DNA of 64,000 bases from Ignavibacteriales bacterium (GCA_015709675.1 CP054182.1:2645448-2709447); one strand, 5' to 3'. Positions 44,786 through 54,819 are shown, counted from the first letter of the stretch. The notes: generated by a model not told the origin, from the letters alone. Numbers and translations are program-made.

Positions 44786-45820
44786 ATGGGTTCAGCTAAC
44801 CCGTCTAAGTATAGGATTGTTCTTGATGCGATGGGAGGGGATTTTTCGCCTGTCAATGAGGTAATCGCTGCAGGTGAAATTGTCAAAAATCATCCGGAAA
44901 TTGATTTAATCCTGACCGGGGATAAACAGGCAATTCAAAAGGTTATGGCTGAGAAGGGAATATCATTTCCCGAGGCAAATATTATACATGCTTCGCAAAA
45001 AATTGATATGTCCGACTCACCGGTGGCAGCTCTTAAAAAGAAGCCTGATTCTTCAATCTCAGTTGGCTGTAAATATGTCGCTGAGGGGAATGCTCAGGCG
45101 TTCGTGAGTGCCGGTAATACCGGCGCGGTTGTTACTGCCTCAACCTTTATTCTTGGAAGGATTAGCGGAATAGAGCGCCCCACCATGGGTACCTTCTTTC
45201 CTAATGAAGCCGGTGTAAGCACAATATTTGACGTTGGGGCTTTTGTTGATTCAAAGCCCCAGCATCTGCTTGGTTATGCCAGAATGAGCACTATTTATGT
45301 CAGGGAAATCTATAACATGCCTGCTCCCAAAATCGGGCTGCTCACCGTAGGTGAGGAATCCGAAAAAGGGGGAAAAACCATTAAAGAAACACACGGACTG
45401 CTTAAAGACTCAGGACTTAACTTTTTTGGAAACATCGAAGGAAGAGATATCCTTAAAGGAACAGTGAATATCGTCCTTTGTGACGGATTTGTCGGAAATA
45501 TCGTCCTTAAATTTGGCGAAAGTGTGCCCAAGTTCCTCAAAACTCTCCTGAAGGATTACGCTTCAAAAAGTATCTGGAATAAACTGAAAGTACTGATCGT
45601 TAGAAATGTACTCCGCGAGGCACTTAAGCCGTTGGATTATCAGTATTACGGAGGAGTTTTATTACTGGGTGTAAAAAGTGTAAGCATCATCGGACATGGT
45701 TCAAGCACTCCGCTCGCTATTACCAATATGGTGCTCCGCGCTAAGGATTGTATTGAAAAAGAGGTTGTGAAAAAAATAGAAGCTGCTATAGCTGAATCAC
45801 CTATGAAGGAAACTGAATGA
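44786..45820 (+). CDS. plsX: Phosphate acyltransferase PlsX
   Basis: Makes acyl-phosphate from acyl-ACP, the first step of phospholipid synthesis with PlsY. The N-terminus RIVLDAMGGDFSP, the block SVGCKYVAEGNAQAFVSAGNTGA and GFVGNIVLK are family signatures. The length of 344 residues is normal. It overlaps fabH by 4 bases (ATGA), linking fatty-acid and phospholipid synthesis. Confidence 0.95.
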   Translation: MGSANPSKYRIVLDAMGGDFSPVNEVIAAGEIVKNHPEIDLILTGDKQAIQKVMAEKGISFPEANIIHASQKIDMSDSPVAALKKKPDSSISVGCKYVAEGNAQAFVSAGNTGAVVTASTFILGRISGIERPTMGTFFPNEAGVSTIFDVGAFVDSKPQHLLGYARMSTIYVREIYNMPAPKIGLLTVGEESEKGGKTIKETHGLLKDSGLNFFGNIEGRDILKGTVNIVLCDGFVGNIVLKFGESVPKFLKTLLKDYASKSIWNKLKVLIVRNVLREALKPLDYQYYGGVLLLGVKSVSIIGHGSSTPLAITNMVLRAKDCIEKEVVKKIEAAIAESPMKETE

Positions 45821-46815
45821 GAAAAAGATTGAATGCCCAGATTACCGGTGTTGGAATGTACGTTCCTGATGAAGTGCTGGACAATAAATTTTTTGAGAAT
45901 ATTTTAGAAACTAATGACGAATGGATCCGGACGCGTACCGGAATTCAGGAGAGAAGAAGATTACAGAAAGGTGCAACCAGTGATTTGGCCGCAGAAGCAG
46001 CAAAGGATCTCATGGAAAAGCACAAGTTAAACCCTGAAGAAATTGATGCTATTATTGTTGCGACGGTAACACCGGATATGTTTTTCCCGGCTACCGCCTG
46101 CCTTGTTCAGGAAAAAATCGGCGCCAAAAACGCATGGGGATATGATCTTTCGGCTGCCTGTTCAGGATTTCTCTTTGCACTGCAGTCCGGCGCCTCACTC
46201 ATTGAAAGCGGAAACTATAAAAAAGTGCTGGTAATCGGCGCTGATAAAATGAGCGCCATCGTTGATTATTCTGACCGCAATACAGCTATTCTTTTTGGAG
46301 ATGGTGCATCAGCGGTCCTGCTCGAACCCACCGAAGATGAATCGCTGGGTATGCAGGATTCTATCCTCCGTACAGACGGAAGCGGAAAAGAATTTTTATA
46401 CATGAAAGGGGGAGGAAGTCTTAACCCCCCGACACATCAGACTATTGACGATAAAATGCATGTACTGTATCAGGACGGCAAGGCAGTATTTAAGGTTGCT
46501 GTAAAAGGCATGGCAGACGTTTCTTATGAACTTATGCAGAAAAATAACCTCAAATCTGAGGATATAGCGTATCTGGTGCCTCATCAGGCAAATTTAAGAA
46601 TAATTGATGCCACCGCAGACCGTATGGGTGTAACCCGTGATAAGGTGATGATAAACATCAATAAATATGGAAATACAACCGCTGCGACTATTCCGCTCTG
46701 TCTGACAGAATACTACCGCGAGGGTAAGATTAAAAAAGGGGATAAACTGATTCTGGCTGCTTTTGGTGCAGGTTTTACCTGGGGAGCATCATATCTGGTG
46801 TGGAGTCTTGACTGA
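45817..46815 (+). CDS. fabH: 3-oxoacyl-ACP synthase III
   Basis: Starts fatty acid chains by condensing acyl-CoA with malonyl-ACP. The catalytic Cys is in DLSAACSGF, His in VPHQANLRI and Asn in NKYGNTTAA. The length is 332 residues. It shares one base with fabD (TGATG). Confidence 0.96.
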   Translation: MRKRLNAQITGVGMYVPDEVLDNKFFENILETNDEWIRTRTGIQERRRLQKGATSDLAAEAAKDLMEKHKLNPEEIDAIIVATVTPDMFFPATACLVQEKIGAKNAWGYDLSAACSGFLFALQSGASLIESGNYKKVLVIGADKMSAIVDYSDRNTAILFGDGASAVLLEPTEDESLGMQDSILRTDGSGKEFLYMKGGGSLNPPTHQTIDDKMHVLYQDGKAVFKVAVKGMADVSYELMQKNNLKSEDIAYLVPHQANLRIIDATADRMGVTRDKVMININKYGNTTAATIPLCLTEYYREGKIKKGDKLILAAFGAGFTWGASYLVWSLD

Positions 46816-47729
46816 TGGGTAAAAGAGCATTTTTATTTCCCGGTCAGGGTTCTCAGTATGTAGGAATGGCCAAGGATCTGTATGAGAATTCTGTTGAAGC
46901 TAGGGAAATGGTTAAAACAGCCGATGGTGTTTTAGGTATTCCTCTTTCCTATATCATGTTTAACGGGCCTGAAGAAGAGCTCAAACAGACTGAAATTACG
47001 CAGCCGGCCATTTTTCTGCACAGTGTTATTGTCGCATCACTGATCAGAACACTGGATAAAGACGCCACTGCCGGACACTCTCTCGGTGAATATTCAGCAT
47101 TGGTAAGTGCCGGCGCTCTGCAGTTCTATGAAGCCATACAGCTTGTCCGTTTCCGTGGGCAGGGAATGCAGGTTTCTGGTGTGGAAAATCCCGGAACCAT
47201 GGCAGCAGTCGTTGGTCTTGACGGTGAAACGCTTACAAAAGTTTGTGAAGAGTCATCAGCCGAAGGAATTGTACAGTGTGCAAATTTCAACTCTCCGGGC
47301 CAGATTGTGATCTCCGGAAGCGTTTCAGGAGTTAAAAAAGCCATGGAACTGGCAAAGGCCCATAAAGCTAAACTGGTTAAGGAACTGGTTGTAAGCGGAG
47401 CTTTCCACTCGCCGCTAATGCAGAGCGCTAAAGACAAACTGCAAGGGGAGCTTGATAAATACAATTTTTATGATTCACGGGTACCTGTTTATGTGAATGT
47501 TACCGGTGAACCAGTTGTCAGAAAAGAAGAATTTAAAGTAATGCTGCACCGTCAGGTGACCGAACCTGTTCTCTGGGAACAGACTATCAGAAGTATGGTC
47601 CGTGATGGGTTTGATGAGTTTTATGAAATCGGGCCGGGAAAAGTGCTTCAGGGACTGGTCAAGAGGATAAGTCCGGAATCAAAATGCTCCGGAATTGATA
47701 CCTTTAAGGATTTGGAGCCGTTTCTTTGA
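46815..47729 (+). CDS. fabD: Malonyl-CoA:ACP transacylase
   Basis: Transfers malonyl from CoA to ACP. The nucleophile Ser is in AGHSLGEYSAL, the partner His is in AFHSPLM, and FPGQGSQYVGM marks the N-terminus. The length is 304 residues. It overlaps the DUF3109 gene by 4 bases. Confidence 0.96.
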   Translation: MGKRAFLFPGQGSQYVGMAKDLYENSVEAREMVKTADGVLGIPLSYIMFNGPEEELKQTEITQPAIFLHSVIVASLIRTLDKDATAGHSLGEYSALVSAGALQFYEAIQLVRFRGQGMQVSGVENPGTMAAVVGLDGETLTKVCEESSAEGIVQCANFNSPGQIVISGSVSGVKKAMELAKAHKAKLVKELVVSGAFHSPLMQSAKDKLQGELDKYNFYDSRVPVYVNVTGEPVVRKEEFKVMLHRQVTEPVLWEQTIRSMVRDGFDEFYEIGPGKVLQGLVKRISPESKCSGIDTFKDLEPFL

Positions 47730-48307
47730 GTACCCCTGAAACTCCAAAAAAAATGATCAAAGGTTTGTATATTGATCCTTTGATTTTCAGTTTCCCCTTC
47801 GGATGCCGGTGTTCAGGCGAATGCTGCCATTACGGAGTTTATATGGATAAGGCCGAGTATCTGAATACCCTTACCCTTAAAGATGAGCTGCTGGAAATTT
47901 TTGACGAATCCCAGACCAAGGATATTTCCAAATGGTTTGAGCCCGAGGAGGAAGATAAAGATTTTCCTTCCGGAATTGCAGTAGGAACTGAATTACATAA
48001 CGGCAAATGTGTTTTCCTGGATAAAGAAGGACTTTGTTCAATACAAAAGCTTTCGATGATGAAGGGTGAACCCAAATGGAAGAACAAGCCGCTCTATTGT
48101 GTTCTCTTTCCTCTCACAATCTATGAGAACACTCTGACGATTGATACCGATCATATTGACCGTCTTAAAACCTGCAATAAGGATGGTGCTTCGATGAGTA
48201 TATATGATGCATGCTCGGAGGAGATTTTGCATTTGTTTGGTTCTGATGGATTTGAAGAATTGAAGACGTATAAAAAAGAATTTGAGTCAGCAAATAAAAC
48301 TGCATGA
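47726..48307 (+). CDS. DUF3109 cysteine-rich protein inside the fab operon
   Basis: A 193-residue protein of the DUF3109 family, related to YkgJ-type putative zinc/iron-chelating proteins. The metal-site cysteines C27, C29, C33 and C34 (CRCSGECC) are followed by GKCVFLDKEGLCSI, LYCVLFPL and KTCNK. The TTG start overlaps fabD and the end overlaps fabG by 4 bases, so it is fully integrated in the operon. Role is unknown; the cysteine layout suggests an Fe-S or zinc protein. Confidence 0.82.
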   Translation: MSTPETPKKMIKGLYIDPLIFSFPFGCRCSGECCHYGVYMDKAEYLNTLTLKDELLEIFDESQTKDISKWFEPEEEDKDFPSGIAVGTELHNGKCVFLDKEGLCSIQKLSMMKGEPKWKNKPLYCVLFPLTIYENTLTIDTDHIDRLKTCNKDGASMSIYDACSEEILHLFGSDGFEELKTYKKEFESANKTA

Positions 48308-49056
48308 GTGATTTAATGATGAATGGAAAAACCGCACTCGTTACCGGAGGCAGCAGAGGGATTGGAAGAGCTATTCTCGACAGCCTGGCAAGAAATGGCT
48401 GTCAGGTTGTATTTACCTACCTCAGTTCACAGGAAACCGCCCAAAAGATAGAAGAAGAATATACCTCGCAGGGAATGAAAGTCTACGGGGTTAAAGCTGA
48501 CGGTTCAAAAGCCGAAGAAGTTGAAGCATCTGTCAGGTTCGCTGTTGAAAAAACCGGGTCTGTTGATATACTTATTAATAACGCAGGAATTACAAAAGAT
48601 ACTCTGCTGATGCGTATGACAGCTCAGGATTTTGAAGCAGTTCTTTCTGCAAATCTTAACAGTGTGTTTTATTATACTAAAGCTGCTACTAAAATAATGA
48701 TGCAGAAGCGGTGGGGGAGAATCATCAATATTACTTCAGTTGTGGGATTAATGGGGAATGCCGGCCAAAGCAACTATGCTGCTTCAAAAGCCGGTGTGAT
48801 CGGGTTTACAAAGTCAATCGCCAAAGAACTTGCTTCCCGTAATATAACAGCAAACTGCATAGCCCCCGGATTTATTGAGACAGATATGACAGCAAAACTG
48901 AAAGACGAGCAGAAAGATGCTCTGCTGAATCTTATCCCTCTCAGGAAATTTGGCCAGGCAGATGATATCGCAAAAGTCACAGCGTTTCTGTGTTCTGATG
49001 CAGCCGGATATATAACCGGCCAGACCATTGCCGTTGACGGCGGAATGACAATGTAA
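48304..49056 (+). CDS. fabG: 3-oxoacyl-ACP reductase
   Basis: NADPH-dependent short-chain dehydrogenase of 250 residues. GGSRGIGRA is the cofactor loop, NNAGIT the structural motif, and the catalytic triad is Ser in ITSVVG with Tyr and Lys in YAASK. The C-terminus ITGQTIAVDGGMTM is classic FabG. acpP follows after 39 bases. Confidence 0.96.
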   Translation: MSDLMMNGKTALVTGGSRGIGRAILDSLARNGCQVVFTYLSSQETAQKIEEEYTSQGMKVYGVKADGSKAEEVEASVRFAVEKTGSVDILINNAGITKDTLLMRMTAQDFEAVLSANLNSVFYYTKAATKIMMQKRWGRIINITSVVGLMGNAGQSNYAASKAGVIGFTKSIAKELASRNITANCIAPGFIETDMTAKLKDEQKDALLNLIPLRKFGQADDIAKVTAFLCSDAAGYITGQTIAVDGGMTM

Positions 49057-49095
49057 TTTTTCACTAACAACAAAAACAACTATAGGAGTACAACA

Positions 49096-49332
49096 ATGGA
49101 TGTCGAAGCAAGAGTAAAAGAAATCATCATGGATAAGTTAGGAGTTGAGGAGTCAGCAATTACCCCGACAGCATCTTTCCAGCATGATCTCGGTGCAGAT
49201 TCCCTTGATACCGTAGAACTGATTATGGGTTTTGAAACCGCTTTCAACATTCAGATTCCGGATGATGAAGCTGAAAAAATCACCACAGTCGGTGATGCAG
49301 TTACTTATCTGAAATCAAAAGCAGCCAACTAA
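49096..49332 (+). CDS. acpP: Acyl carrier protein
   Basis: A 78-residue acidic carrier. S36 in [12 protein letters not shown] is the phosphopantetheine site, to be modified by the AcpS encoded at 61561. AGGAG at 49084-49088 precedes the ATG. A strong hairpin lies after the gene, before fabF. Confidence 0.97.
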   Translation: MDVEARVKEIIMDKLGVEESAITPTASFQHDLGADSLDTVELIMGFETAFNIQIPDDEAEKITTVGDAVTYLKSKAAN

Positions 49333-49354
49333 CGATTACGTTTTAAAGTGGAAA

Positions 49355-49391
49355 TCAGCAGGGGGTGAAAAAATACTTCATCCCTTGCTGA
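49355..49391 (+). promoter_or_regulatory. 15-bp intercistronic hairpin between acpP and fabF
   Basis: TCAGCAGGGGGTGAA pairs with TTCATCCCTTGCTGA around a 7-base loop (two G-T wobbles). There is no following T run and fabF's GGAGG comes 8 bases later, so it is not an intrinsic terminator. It may be an mRNA stabiliser or processing site that raises acpP over fabF. Confidence 0.6.
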
Positions 49392-49409
49392 AAACTGCAG
49401 GAGGTTTCT

Positions 49410-50654
49410 GTGCGTAAAAGAGTAGTCGTTACAGGTCTTGGTACGGTCAATCCGGTTGGATTAGATACTAACGCTTTCTGGGAATCTCTTGTATCCGCCA
49501 GAAACGGAATCGGTCTAATCTCCCGTTTTGATACTTCGAAATTCGATACAAAGTTTGCCGCTGAAGTTAAGAATTTCGACCCTTCCCTTTACCTTGATAA
49601 AAAGGCAGTAAGACGTCTCGATCTTTTTTCGCAATTTGCCATTGCCTCTTCTGATCAGGCACTTAAAGATGCAGCCATTACCAAGAACGGCTTTGACCCC
49701 GATCGTATCGGAATAGTTTTTGGCAGCGGTATCGGTGGTGTTCAGACCATGCAGGAGCAGCACCGGGTATATTTCGATGGCCTTGACCCCTCAAAGATAT
49801 CTCCTTTTTTTATAACCATGATGATAGCTGATATAGCCGCCGGACATATATCAATCCGTCATGGCTTTAAGGGACCTAACTATTCAACCACGTCTGCCTG
49901 CGCAACATCATCTCATTCCATTGCCGATGCTTTCATGATAATTCAGCGCGGCAGTGCTGATATTATGCTTTGCGGCGGGAGCGAAGCATCAATTACTGAA
50001 ATTGCAATCGGCGGTTTTAACGCAATGCGGGCACTTTCGGTTGATAATGAAAATTATCAGACTGCCTCAAAACCATTTGATCTTAACCGCAGTGGTTTTG
50101 TTATGGGAGAAGGAGCAGGAACACTTGTCCTTGAAGAACTGGAACATGCACGTAAAAGAGGGGCAAGAATATACGCGGAACTTAAAGGAATCGGCCTGAC
50201 CGCTGATGCCTACCATATGACTCAGCCTCATCCTGACGGTGATGGTGCGGTTCGTTCAATGAAACTTTCAATAAAAGATGCCGGGATATCTGAAGAGGAA
50301 ATTGACTATATAAACGCACACGGTACGTCAACTCCGTTCAATGATGTCACTGAAACCAAAGCAATAAAAACCGTCTTTGGTCAGCATGCTTACAATCTCC
50401 ATATCTCTTCCATTAAATCCATGACCGGACATCTCCTTGGCGCAGCCGGAGCGATAGAAGCGATTGCCACTGTTTTGGCAGTACACCATGATACCATCCC
50501 GCCAACAATAAATTATAAAACTCCCGATCCTGATTGTGATCTCAATTACACACCGAATAAAGCAGTTCAAAAGAAGGTCAGAAATGCGATAAGCAACACC
50601 TTCGGTTTTGGTGGTCACAATGCTTCACTTTTGTTCAGTAAATTTATCAACTGA
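49410..50654 (+). CDS. fabF: 3-oxoacyl-ACP synthase II
   Basis: Elongating condensing enzyme of 414 residues. The catalytic Cys is in TTSACATSSH, the His pair is in INAHGTSTPFND and SMTGHLLGAAG, and GFGGHNASLLF is the C-terminal signature. The GTG start has CAGGAGG at 49398-49404. rnc follows after 2 bases. Confidence 0.96.
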   Translation: MRKRVVVTGLGTVNPVGLDTNAFWESLVSARNGIGLISRFDTSKFDTKFAAEVKNFDPSLYLDKKAVRRLDLFSQFAIASSDQALKDAAITKNGFDPDRIGIVFGSGIGGVQTMQEQHRVYFDGLDPSKISPFFITMMIADIAAGHISIRHGFKGPNYSTTSACATSSHSIADAFMIIQRGSADIMLCGGSEASITEIAIGGFNAMRALSVDNENYQTASKPFDLNRSGFVMGEGAGTLVLEELEHARKRGARIYAELKGIGLTADAYHMTQPHPDGDGAVRSMKLSIKDAGISEEEIDYINAHGTSTPFNDVTETKAIKTVFGQHAYNLHISSIKSMTGHLLGAAGAIEAIATVLAVHHDTIPPTINYKTPDPDCDLNYTPNKAVQKKVRNAISNTFGFGGHNASLLFSKFIN

Positions 50655-50656
50655 GT

Positions 50657-51421
50657 ATGATAGGGCTTTTAAGAAATTTTTTACGAAGATCCCGTAATAA
50701 AAAGATCCTGTCCAGAGACAGAATAAAAAAAATTGAAGCATTGACAGGAGAGGAAATAACTCAGCCTGAAATCTTTATGGAAGCACTGACACACCGCTCC
50801 CATCTTGATAATAAAAAATTTATCGTTTCCAACGAACGGCTTGAGTTTTTGGGAGATGCGCTTCTTGGATTTGTGGTAGCTGAGGTGTTATCATCACATT
50901 TTAATGATAAGGACGAAGGTTTCTTAACGCGTGTAAGAGCAAACTTTGTAAATAAGCAGACTCTTTTTTCCGTGGCTTATAAGATCGGTATTCATGACCT
51001 GCTTTTTATGAGTGATGAAATCAAACTTTCAGAGGGGAGTCCTGGTTTTCAAACCATTCTTGCGGATGCATTTGAGGCATTTATCGGGGCAATTTATATA
51101 AATCACGGTCTTCCCACAGCAAAAGAGTTTATTACTCAGAAACTTATCCGCCCCAATCTTGATTCCGGTCTGCATTTGGTAGATAATAATTACAAAAGCC
51201 GGCTTTTAGAGCTTATTCAGTCTCTAAAACTGGAAATTCCCAAGTACAGAGTAGTTAAAGAGGAAGGCCCCGAACATGACAGGGTTTTCACCGTTCAGGC
51301 TCTGGTAGGAGAAAGAGTACTCGGTCTTGGAGCCGGGAAGAATAAAAAGGCAGCTGAGCAGGAAGCCGCAAAAGTAGCTTACCTGAATCTGACGACCGCG
51401 AGTAATCTGACAGAGAACTGA
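50657..51421 (+). CDS. rnc: Ribonuclease III
   Basis: Double-strand-specific RNase for rRNA and mRNA processing. The catalytic signature is NERLEFLGDALLGF, and DAFEAFIGAIY holds the second acidic pair. A double-stranded RNA-binding domain (about residues 185-250) ends with KNKKAAEQEAAKVAYLNL. The 254 residues include a short basic N-terminal extension. Its place after fabF is conserved in many bacteria. Confidence 0.95.
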   Translation: MIGLLRNFLRRSRNKKILSRDRIKKIEALTGEEITQPEIFMEALTHRSHLDNKKFIVSNERLEFLGDALLGFVVAEVLSSHFNDKDEGFLTRVRANFVNKQTLFSVAYKIGIHDLLFMSDEIKLSEGSPGFQTILADAFEAFIGAIYINHGLPTAKEFITQKLIRPNLDSGLHLVDNNYKSRLLELIQSLKLEIPKYRVVKEEGPEHDRVFTVQALVGERVLGLGAGKNKKAAEQEAAKVAYLNLTTASNLTEN

Positions 51422-51497
51422 TTTTCATGCTTTACTGTTTATACGATTAAATCATCTTTATATTTGTTTATTATTTTTTTCATTCTATGCACTCACG

Positions 51498-54377
51498 ATG
51501 AATAATTCCATTTTTGATACAGATATATTTAAGAACCGCCATAACGGACCCTCAGCAGATGAAACCACAGCCATGCTCAAAACGATTGGTGTGGATTCAC
51601 TTGATACTCTGATAAATGAAACCGTACCTGAAAAAATAAGACTGAAACATGAGCTTAAGTTAGGCAGGGGAGTTTCTGAGTTTGAGTACCTTAATCATCT
51701 CAGAGAGCTTTCTGCCAGAAATAAGGTGAGTAACTCATTTATTGGAATGGGTTATTATCCTACAATCACTCCACCGGTCATTCAGCGTAACATATTTGAA
51801 AATCCGGGCTGGTACACACAGTATACACCCTATCAGGCAGAGATTGCCCAGGGGCGGCTTGAAGCTCTTGTGAATTATCAGACAATGGTGAGTGATCTGA
51901 CCGGATTGCCCATTGCCAATGCCTCATTGCTTGATGAGGGAACTGCAGCTGCGGAGGCAATGCAGCTTCTTCACGCATATACACGTGCAGCCAAAAAGGA
52001 CTGCCACAAGTTCTTTGTTGCGAGTGATATATTCCCGCAGACTAAAGATGTAATAATCACCCGTGCTGAGCCACTGGATATTGAAATAATTGAGGGAGAA
52101 CCGGAAGACGCTCTTAAACATGAGGGATTATTCGGAGTTTTGTTCGGTTATCCTGACGGTTATGGAAAAGTACGCAATCTTGAACCTCTTATTCAGCAGT
52201 TAGCATCCGCTAAGATATACAGTGTTATTGCATCCGATCTTCTTGCTTTGGCATTGCTCAGACCTCCCGGTGAGTTTGGTGCTGATATCGTTATTGGTAC
52301 CAGTCAGCGTTTCGGGGTCCCGATGGGATTTGGAGGTCCTCATGCAGCTTTCTTTGCAACAAAAGACGAATATAAAAGACTGATCCCAGGAAGAATTATC
52401 GGGGCATCCATAGACGCGGAAGGCAATAATGCTTACCGCATGGCTCTGCAAACCAGAGAGCAGCATATCCGCAGAGAGAAGGCGACAAGCAATATCTGTA
52501 CGGCACAGGTTCTCCTTTCCGTTATGGCGGGAATGTATGCAGTATATCATGGTTCGCAGGGTATACGGCGGATTTCCGTTAAAGTGCATTCTCTTGCTTC
52601 AAAGTTTAATGAAATACTTGCACATGCCGGTTATAAGCAGGTAAACACTGATTTCTTTGATACACTGAGAATTCAGACTGGTGCCTCAACCAAGATGATT
52701 TATAACAAAGCAATTGATAAAGGATTTAATCTCAGATTAATTTCAGATAGTGAAATTGGCATCTCGATGCATGAAGCTGTCTCCGTCACGGATTTTAATG
52801 AACTGGCAAAGATCTTTACTGATGCGGCGAATAAACAATTTACTCTGTTTAGCGAAAAGGATTTTAGTTATTCACCTTCCTTTGATTCTGCTTTCATAAG
52901 AACATCTGAGTATCTCACTCATCCGGTATTTAACAGCTACTACTCAGAGCATGAATTTTTAAGGTATGTCAAAAAGCTTGAGAGTAAAGATTTATCGCTT
53001 ACTTCTTCAATGATACCGCTTGGTTCATGCACCATGAAACTGAATGCTGCCGCAGAGATGTTGGGTGTAAGTTACCCGGGATTTTCATCCATTCATCCTT
53101 TTGTTCCTAAGGATCAGGTACCCGGATATATTGACCTTATTTCCGAACTTGAATCTGCGCTTAAAGAAATTACTGGTTTTGCCGGAGTTTCGCTTCAGCC
53201 AAATTCCGGTGCCCAGGGTGAATATGCAGGATTGATGGTAATCCGCAAATATCATCATGCACGCAAAGACTTTCAGAGGAAAGTGATCCTAATACCTTCT
53301 TCAGCACACGGAACCAATCCTGCAAGCGCGGTCATGGCTGGATTGCAGGTTGTGGTAGTTGAGTGCGATGATCGCGGCAATATTAATGTGGAAGACCTTG
53401 CCTCAAAAGCAAAGAAACATAACAATGAATTAGCCGGATTGATGGTAACGTATCCATCTACTCACGGTGTATTTGAGGAATCCATTACGGAGATTTGTGA
53501 TATTATTCATAAGAACGGCGGACTCGTTTATATGGATGGCGCAAATATGAATGCTCAGGTTGGTCTGACCAGTCCTGCGGCTATCGGCGCTGACGTATGT
53601 CATCTGAATCTGCATAAGACCTTTGCAATACCGCACGGCGGCGGCGGGCCTGGCATGGGACCAATTTGTGTTGCGGCACATCTTGTTGATTATTTGCCCG
53701 GGCATACCGTAGTTGAAACCGGAGGCAAAGAAGGTATTTCAGCAGTCTCATCAGCACCGTACGGCAGTGCAAGCATTCTGGTAATCTCCTTGGGATATAT
53801 TAAAATGCTTGGTGCAAGGGGTGTTACTGAAGCCACGAAGTATGCAATTCTGAACGCAAATTATATCAAGGCAAGACTCGAAAACTATTATAAAGTTCTG
53901 TATACGGGTACAAAAGGCCGTGCAGCGCATGAACTGATTTTCGACATGAGAGACTTTAAGAAAACCGCCGGCATAGAAGTTGAAGATATTGCAAAGAGAC
54001 TGATGGATTATGGTTTCCATGCTCCGACGGTTTCTTTCCCGGTGGCGGGAACACTTATGGTTGAACCAACTGAAAGTGAATCAAAAGCTGAACTCGACCG
54101 TTTCTGTGACGCAATGATAAGTATACGGCAGGAAATTGCAGAAATTGAAACCGGACAGTTCAACCAGGCAGATAATGTTCTTAAAAACTCACCCCATACA
54201 ATGAGTGCTGTTATGAGCAGTGATTGGCAGCGGCCCTATTCCCGTGAAAAAGCTGCTTTCCCTCTGCCGTATGTAAAAGATAAAAAATTCTGGCCGTCTT
54301 CAGCCAGAATCAATAATGCTTACGGCGACAGAAATCTGGTATGTACCTGTCTGCCTGTCAGCGAATATACGCATTAA
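51498..54377 (+). CDS. gcvP: Glycine dehydrogenase (decarboxylating), P protein
   Basis: PLP enzyme of the glycine cleavage system, 959 residues as a single chain (not the split GcvPA/GcvPB form). The PLP lysine is K707 in NLHKTFAIPHGGGGPGMGP. The N-terminal half is a catalytically silent homologous domain (RHNGPSADETTAML, FIGMGYYPT). The gcvT and gcvH genes are not nearby, and the 76-base upstream gap is too short for a glycine riboswitch. Confidence 0.96.
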   Translation: MNNSIFDTDIFKNRHNGPSADETTAMLKTIGVDSLDTLINETVPEKIRLKHELKLGRGVSEFEYLNHLRELSARNKVSNSFIGMGYYPTITPPVIQRNIFENPGWYTQYTPYQAEIAQGRLEALVNYQTMVSDLTGLPIANASLLDEGTAAAEAMQLLHAYTRAAKKDCHKFFVASDIFPQTKDVIITRAEPLDIEIIEGEPEDALKHEGLFGVLFGYPDGYGKVRNLEPLIQQLASAKIYSVIASDLLALALLRPPGEFGADIVIGTSQRFGVPMGFGGPHAAFFATKDEYKRLIPGRIIGASIDAEGNNAYRMALQTREQHIRREKATSNICTAQVLLSVMAGMYAVYHGSQGIRRISVKVHSLASKFNEILAHAGYKQVNTDFFDTLRIQTGASTKMIYNKAIDKGFNLRLISDSEIGISMHEAVSVTDFNELAKIFTDAANKQFTLFSEKDFSYSPSFDSAFIRTSEYLTHPVFNSYYSEHEFLRYVKKLESKDLSLTSSMIPLGSCTMKLNAAAEMLGVSYPGFSSIHPFVPKDQVPGYIDLISELESALKEITGFAGVSLQPNSGAQGEYAGLMVIRKYHHARKDFQRKVILIPSSAHGTNPASAVMAGLQVVVVECDDRGNINVEDLASKAKKHNNELAGLMVTYPSTHGVFEESITEICDIIHKNGGLVYMDGANMNAQVGLTSPAAIGADVCHLNLHKTFAIPHGGGGPGMGPICVAAHLVDYLPGHTVVETGGKEGISAVSSAPYGSASILVISLGYIKMLGARGVTEATKYAILNANYIKARLENYYKVLYTGTKGRAAHELIFDMRDFKKTAGIEVEDIAKRLMDYGFHAPTVSFPVAGTLMVEPTESESKAELDRFCDAMISIRQEIAEIETGQFNQADNVLKNSPHTMSAVMSSDWQRPYSREKAAFPLPYVKDKKFWPSSARINNAYGDRNLVCTCLPVSEYTH

Positions 54378-54405
54378 CCAATTTTTAGAGAAGCACACAA
54401 ATACC

Positions 54406-54819
54406 ATGTTAGCTGATTACTGCAAAATTTTGTCTGATGTTAAATCAATAGCCGTTGTTGGCATTTCTGACAAGCCTGAAAGAGACAGCGGTGCAATTGC
54501 AAAAATGCTTAAGGAAAAAGGATTTACGATCTACGGTGTTCATCCGGTACTTAAGGAAGTGTTTGGCATTCCTGTATATCCATCACTTGCGGAATTACCA
54601 GAAAAAGTTGACCTGGTTGATGTATTTCTTTCATCTGATAAAGTACCTGCCATTCTTAAAGGAGTTCAAAAATCAGGAGCTAGGTATCTCTGGCTCCAGC
54701 TGGGAGTATCAAGTAACGAAGCTGAACAGTTTTGTTCTTCTGAAAAAATAGGTTTCGTACAGAACCGTTGCATAGCGGTTGAATACAGAAACTGTAATGC
54801 ACTCAAAGGACTTCTCTGA
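54406..54819 (+). CDS. CoA-binding protein (YccU-like)
   Basis: A 137-residue Rossmann-fold protein of the CoA_binding_2 family: IAVVGISDKPERDSG binds the nucleotide, then GVHPVLKE, DLVDVFLSSDKVP, LWLQLGV and FVQNRCIAVEY. I chose ATG 54406 because an upstream in-frame start lies within gcvP. Homologues bind acyl-CoA or CoA but have no settled role. It is coupled to the next gene (TGATA). Confidence 0.88.
   Translation: MLADYCKILSDVKSIAVVGISDKPERDSGAIAKMLKEKGFTIYGVHPVLKEVFGIPVYPSLAELPEKVDLVDVFLSSDKVPAILKGVQKSGARYLWLQLGVSSNEAEQFCSSEKIGFVQNRCIAVEYRNCNALKGLL

Noticed and set aside
51422-51497. Glycine riboswitch before gcvP
   Set aside because: The gap is 76 AT-rich bases, too short for the aptamer, and shows no conserved paired elements.
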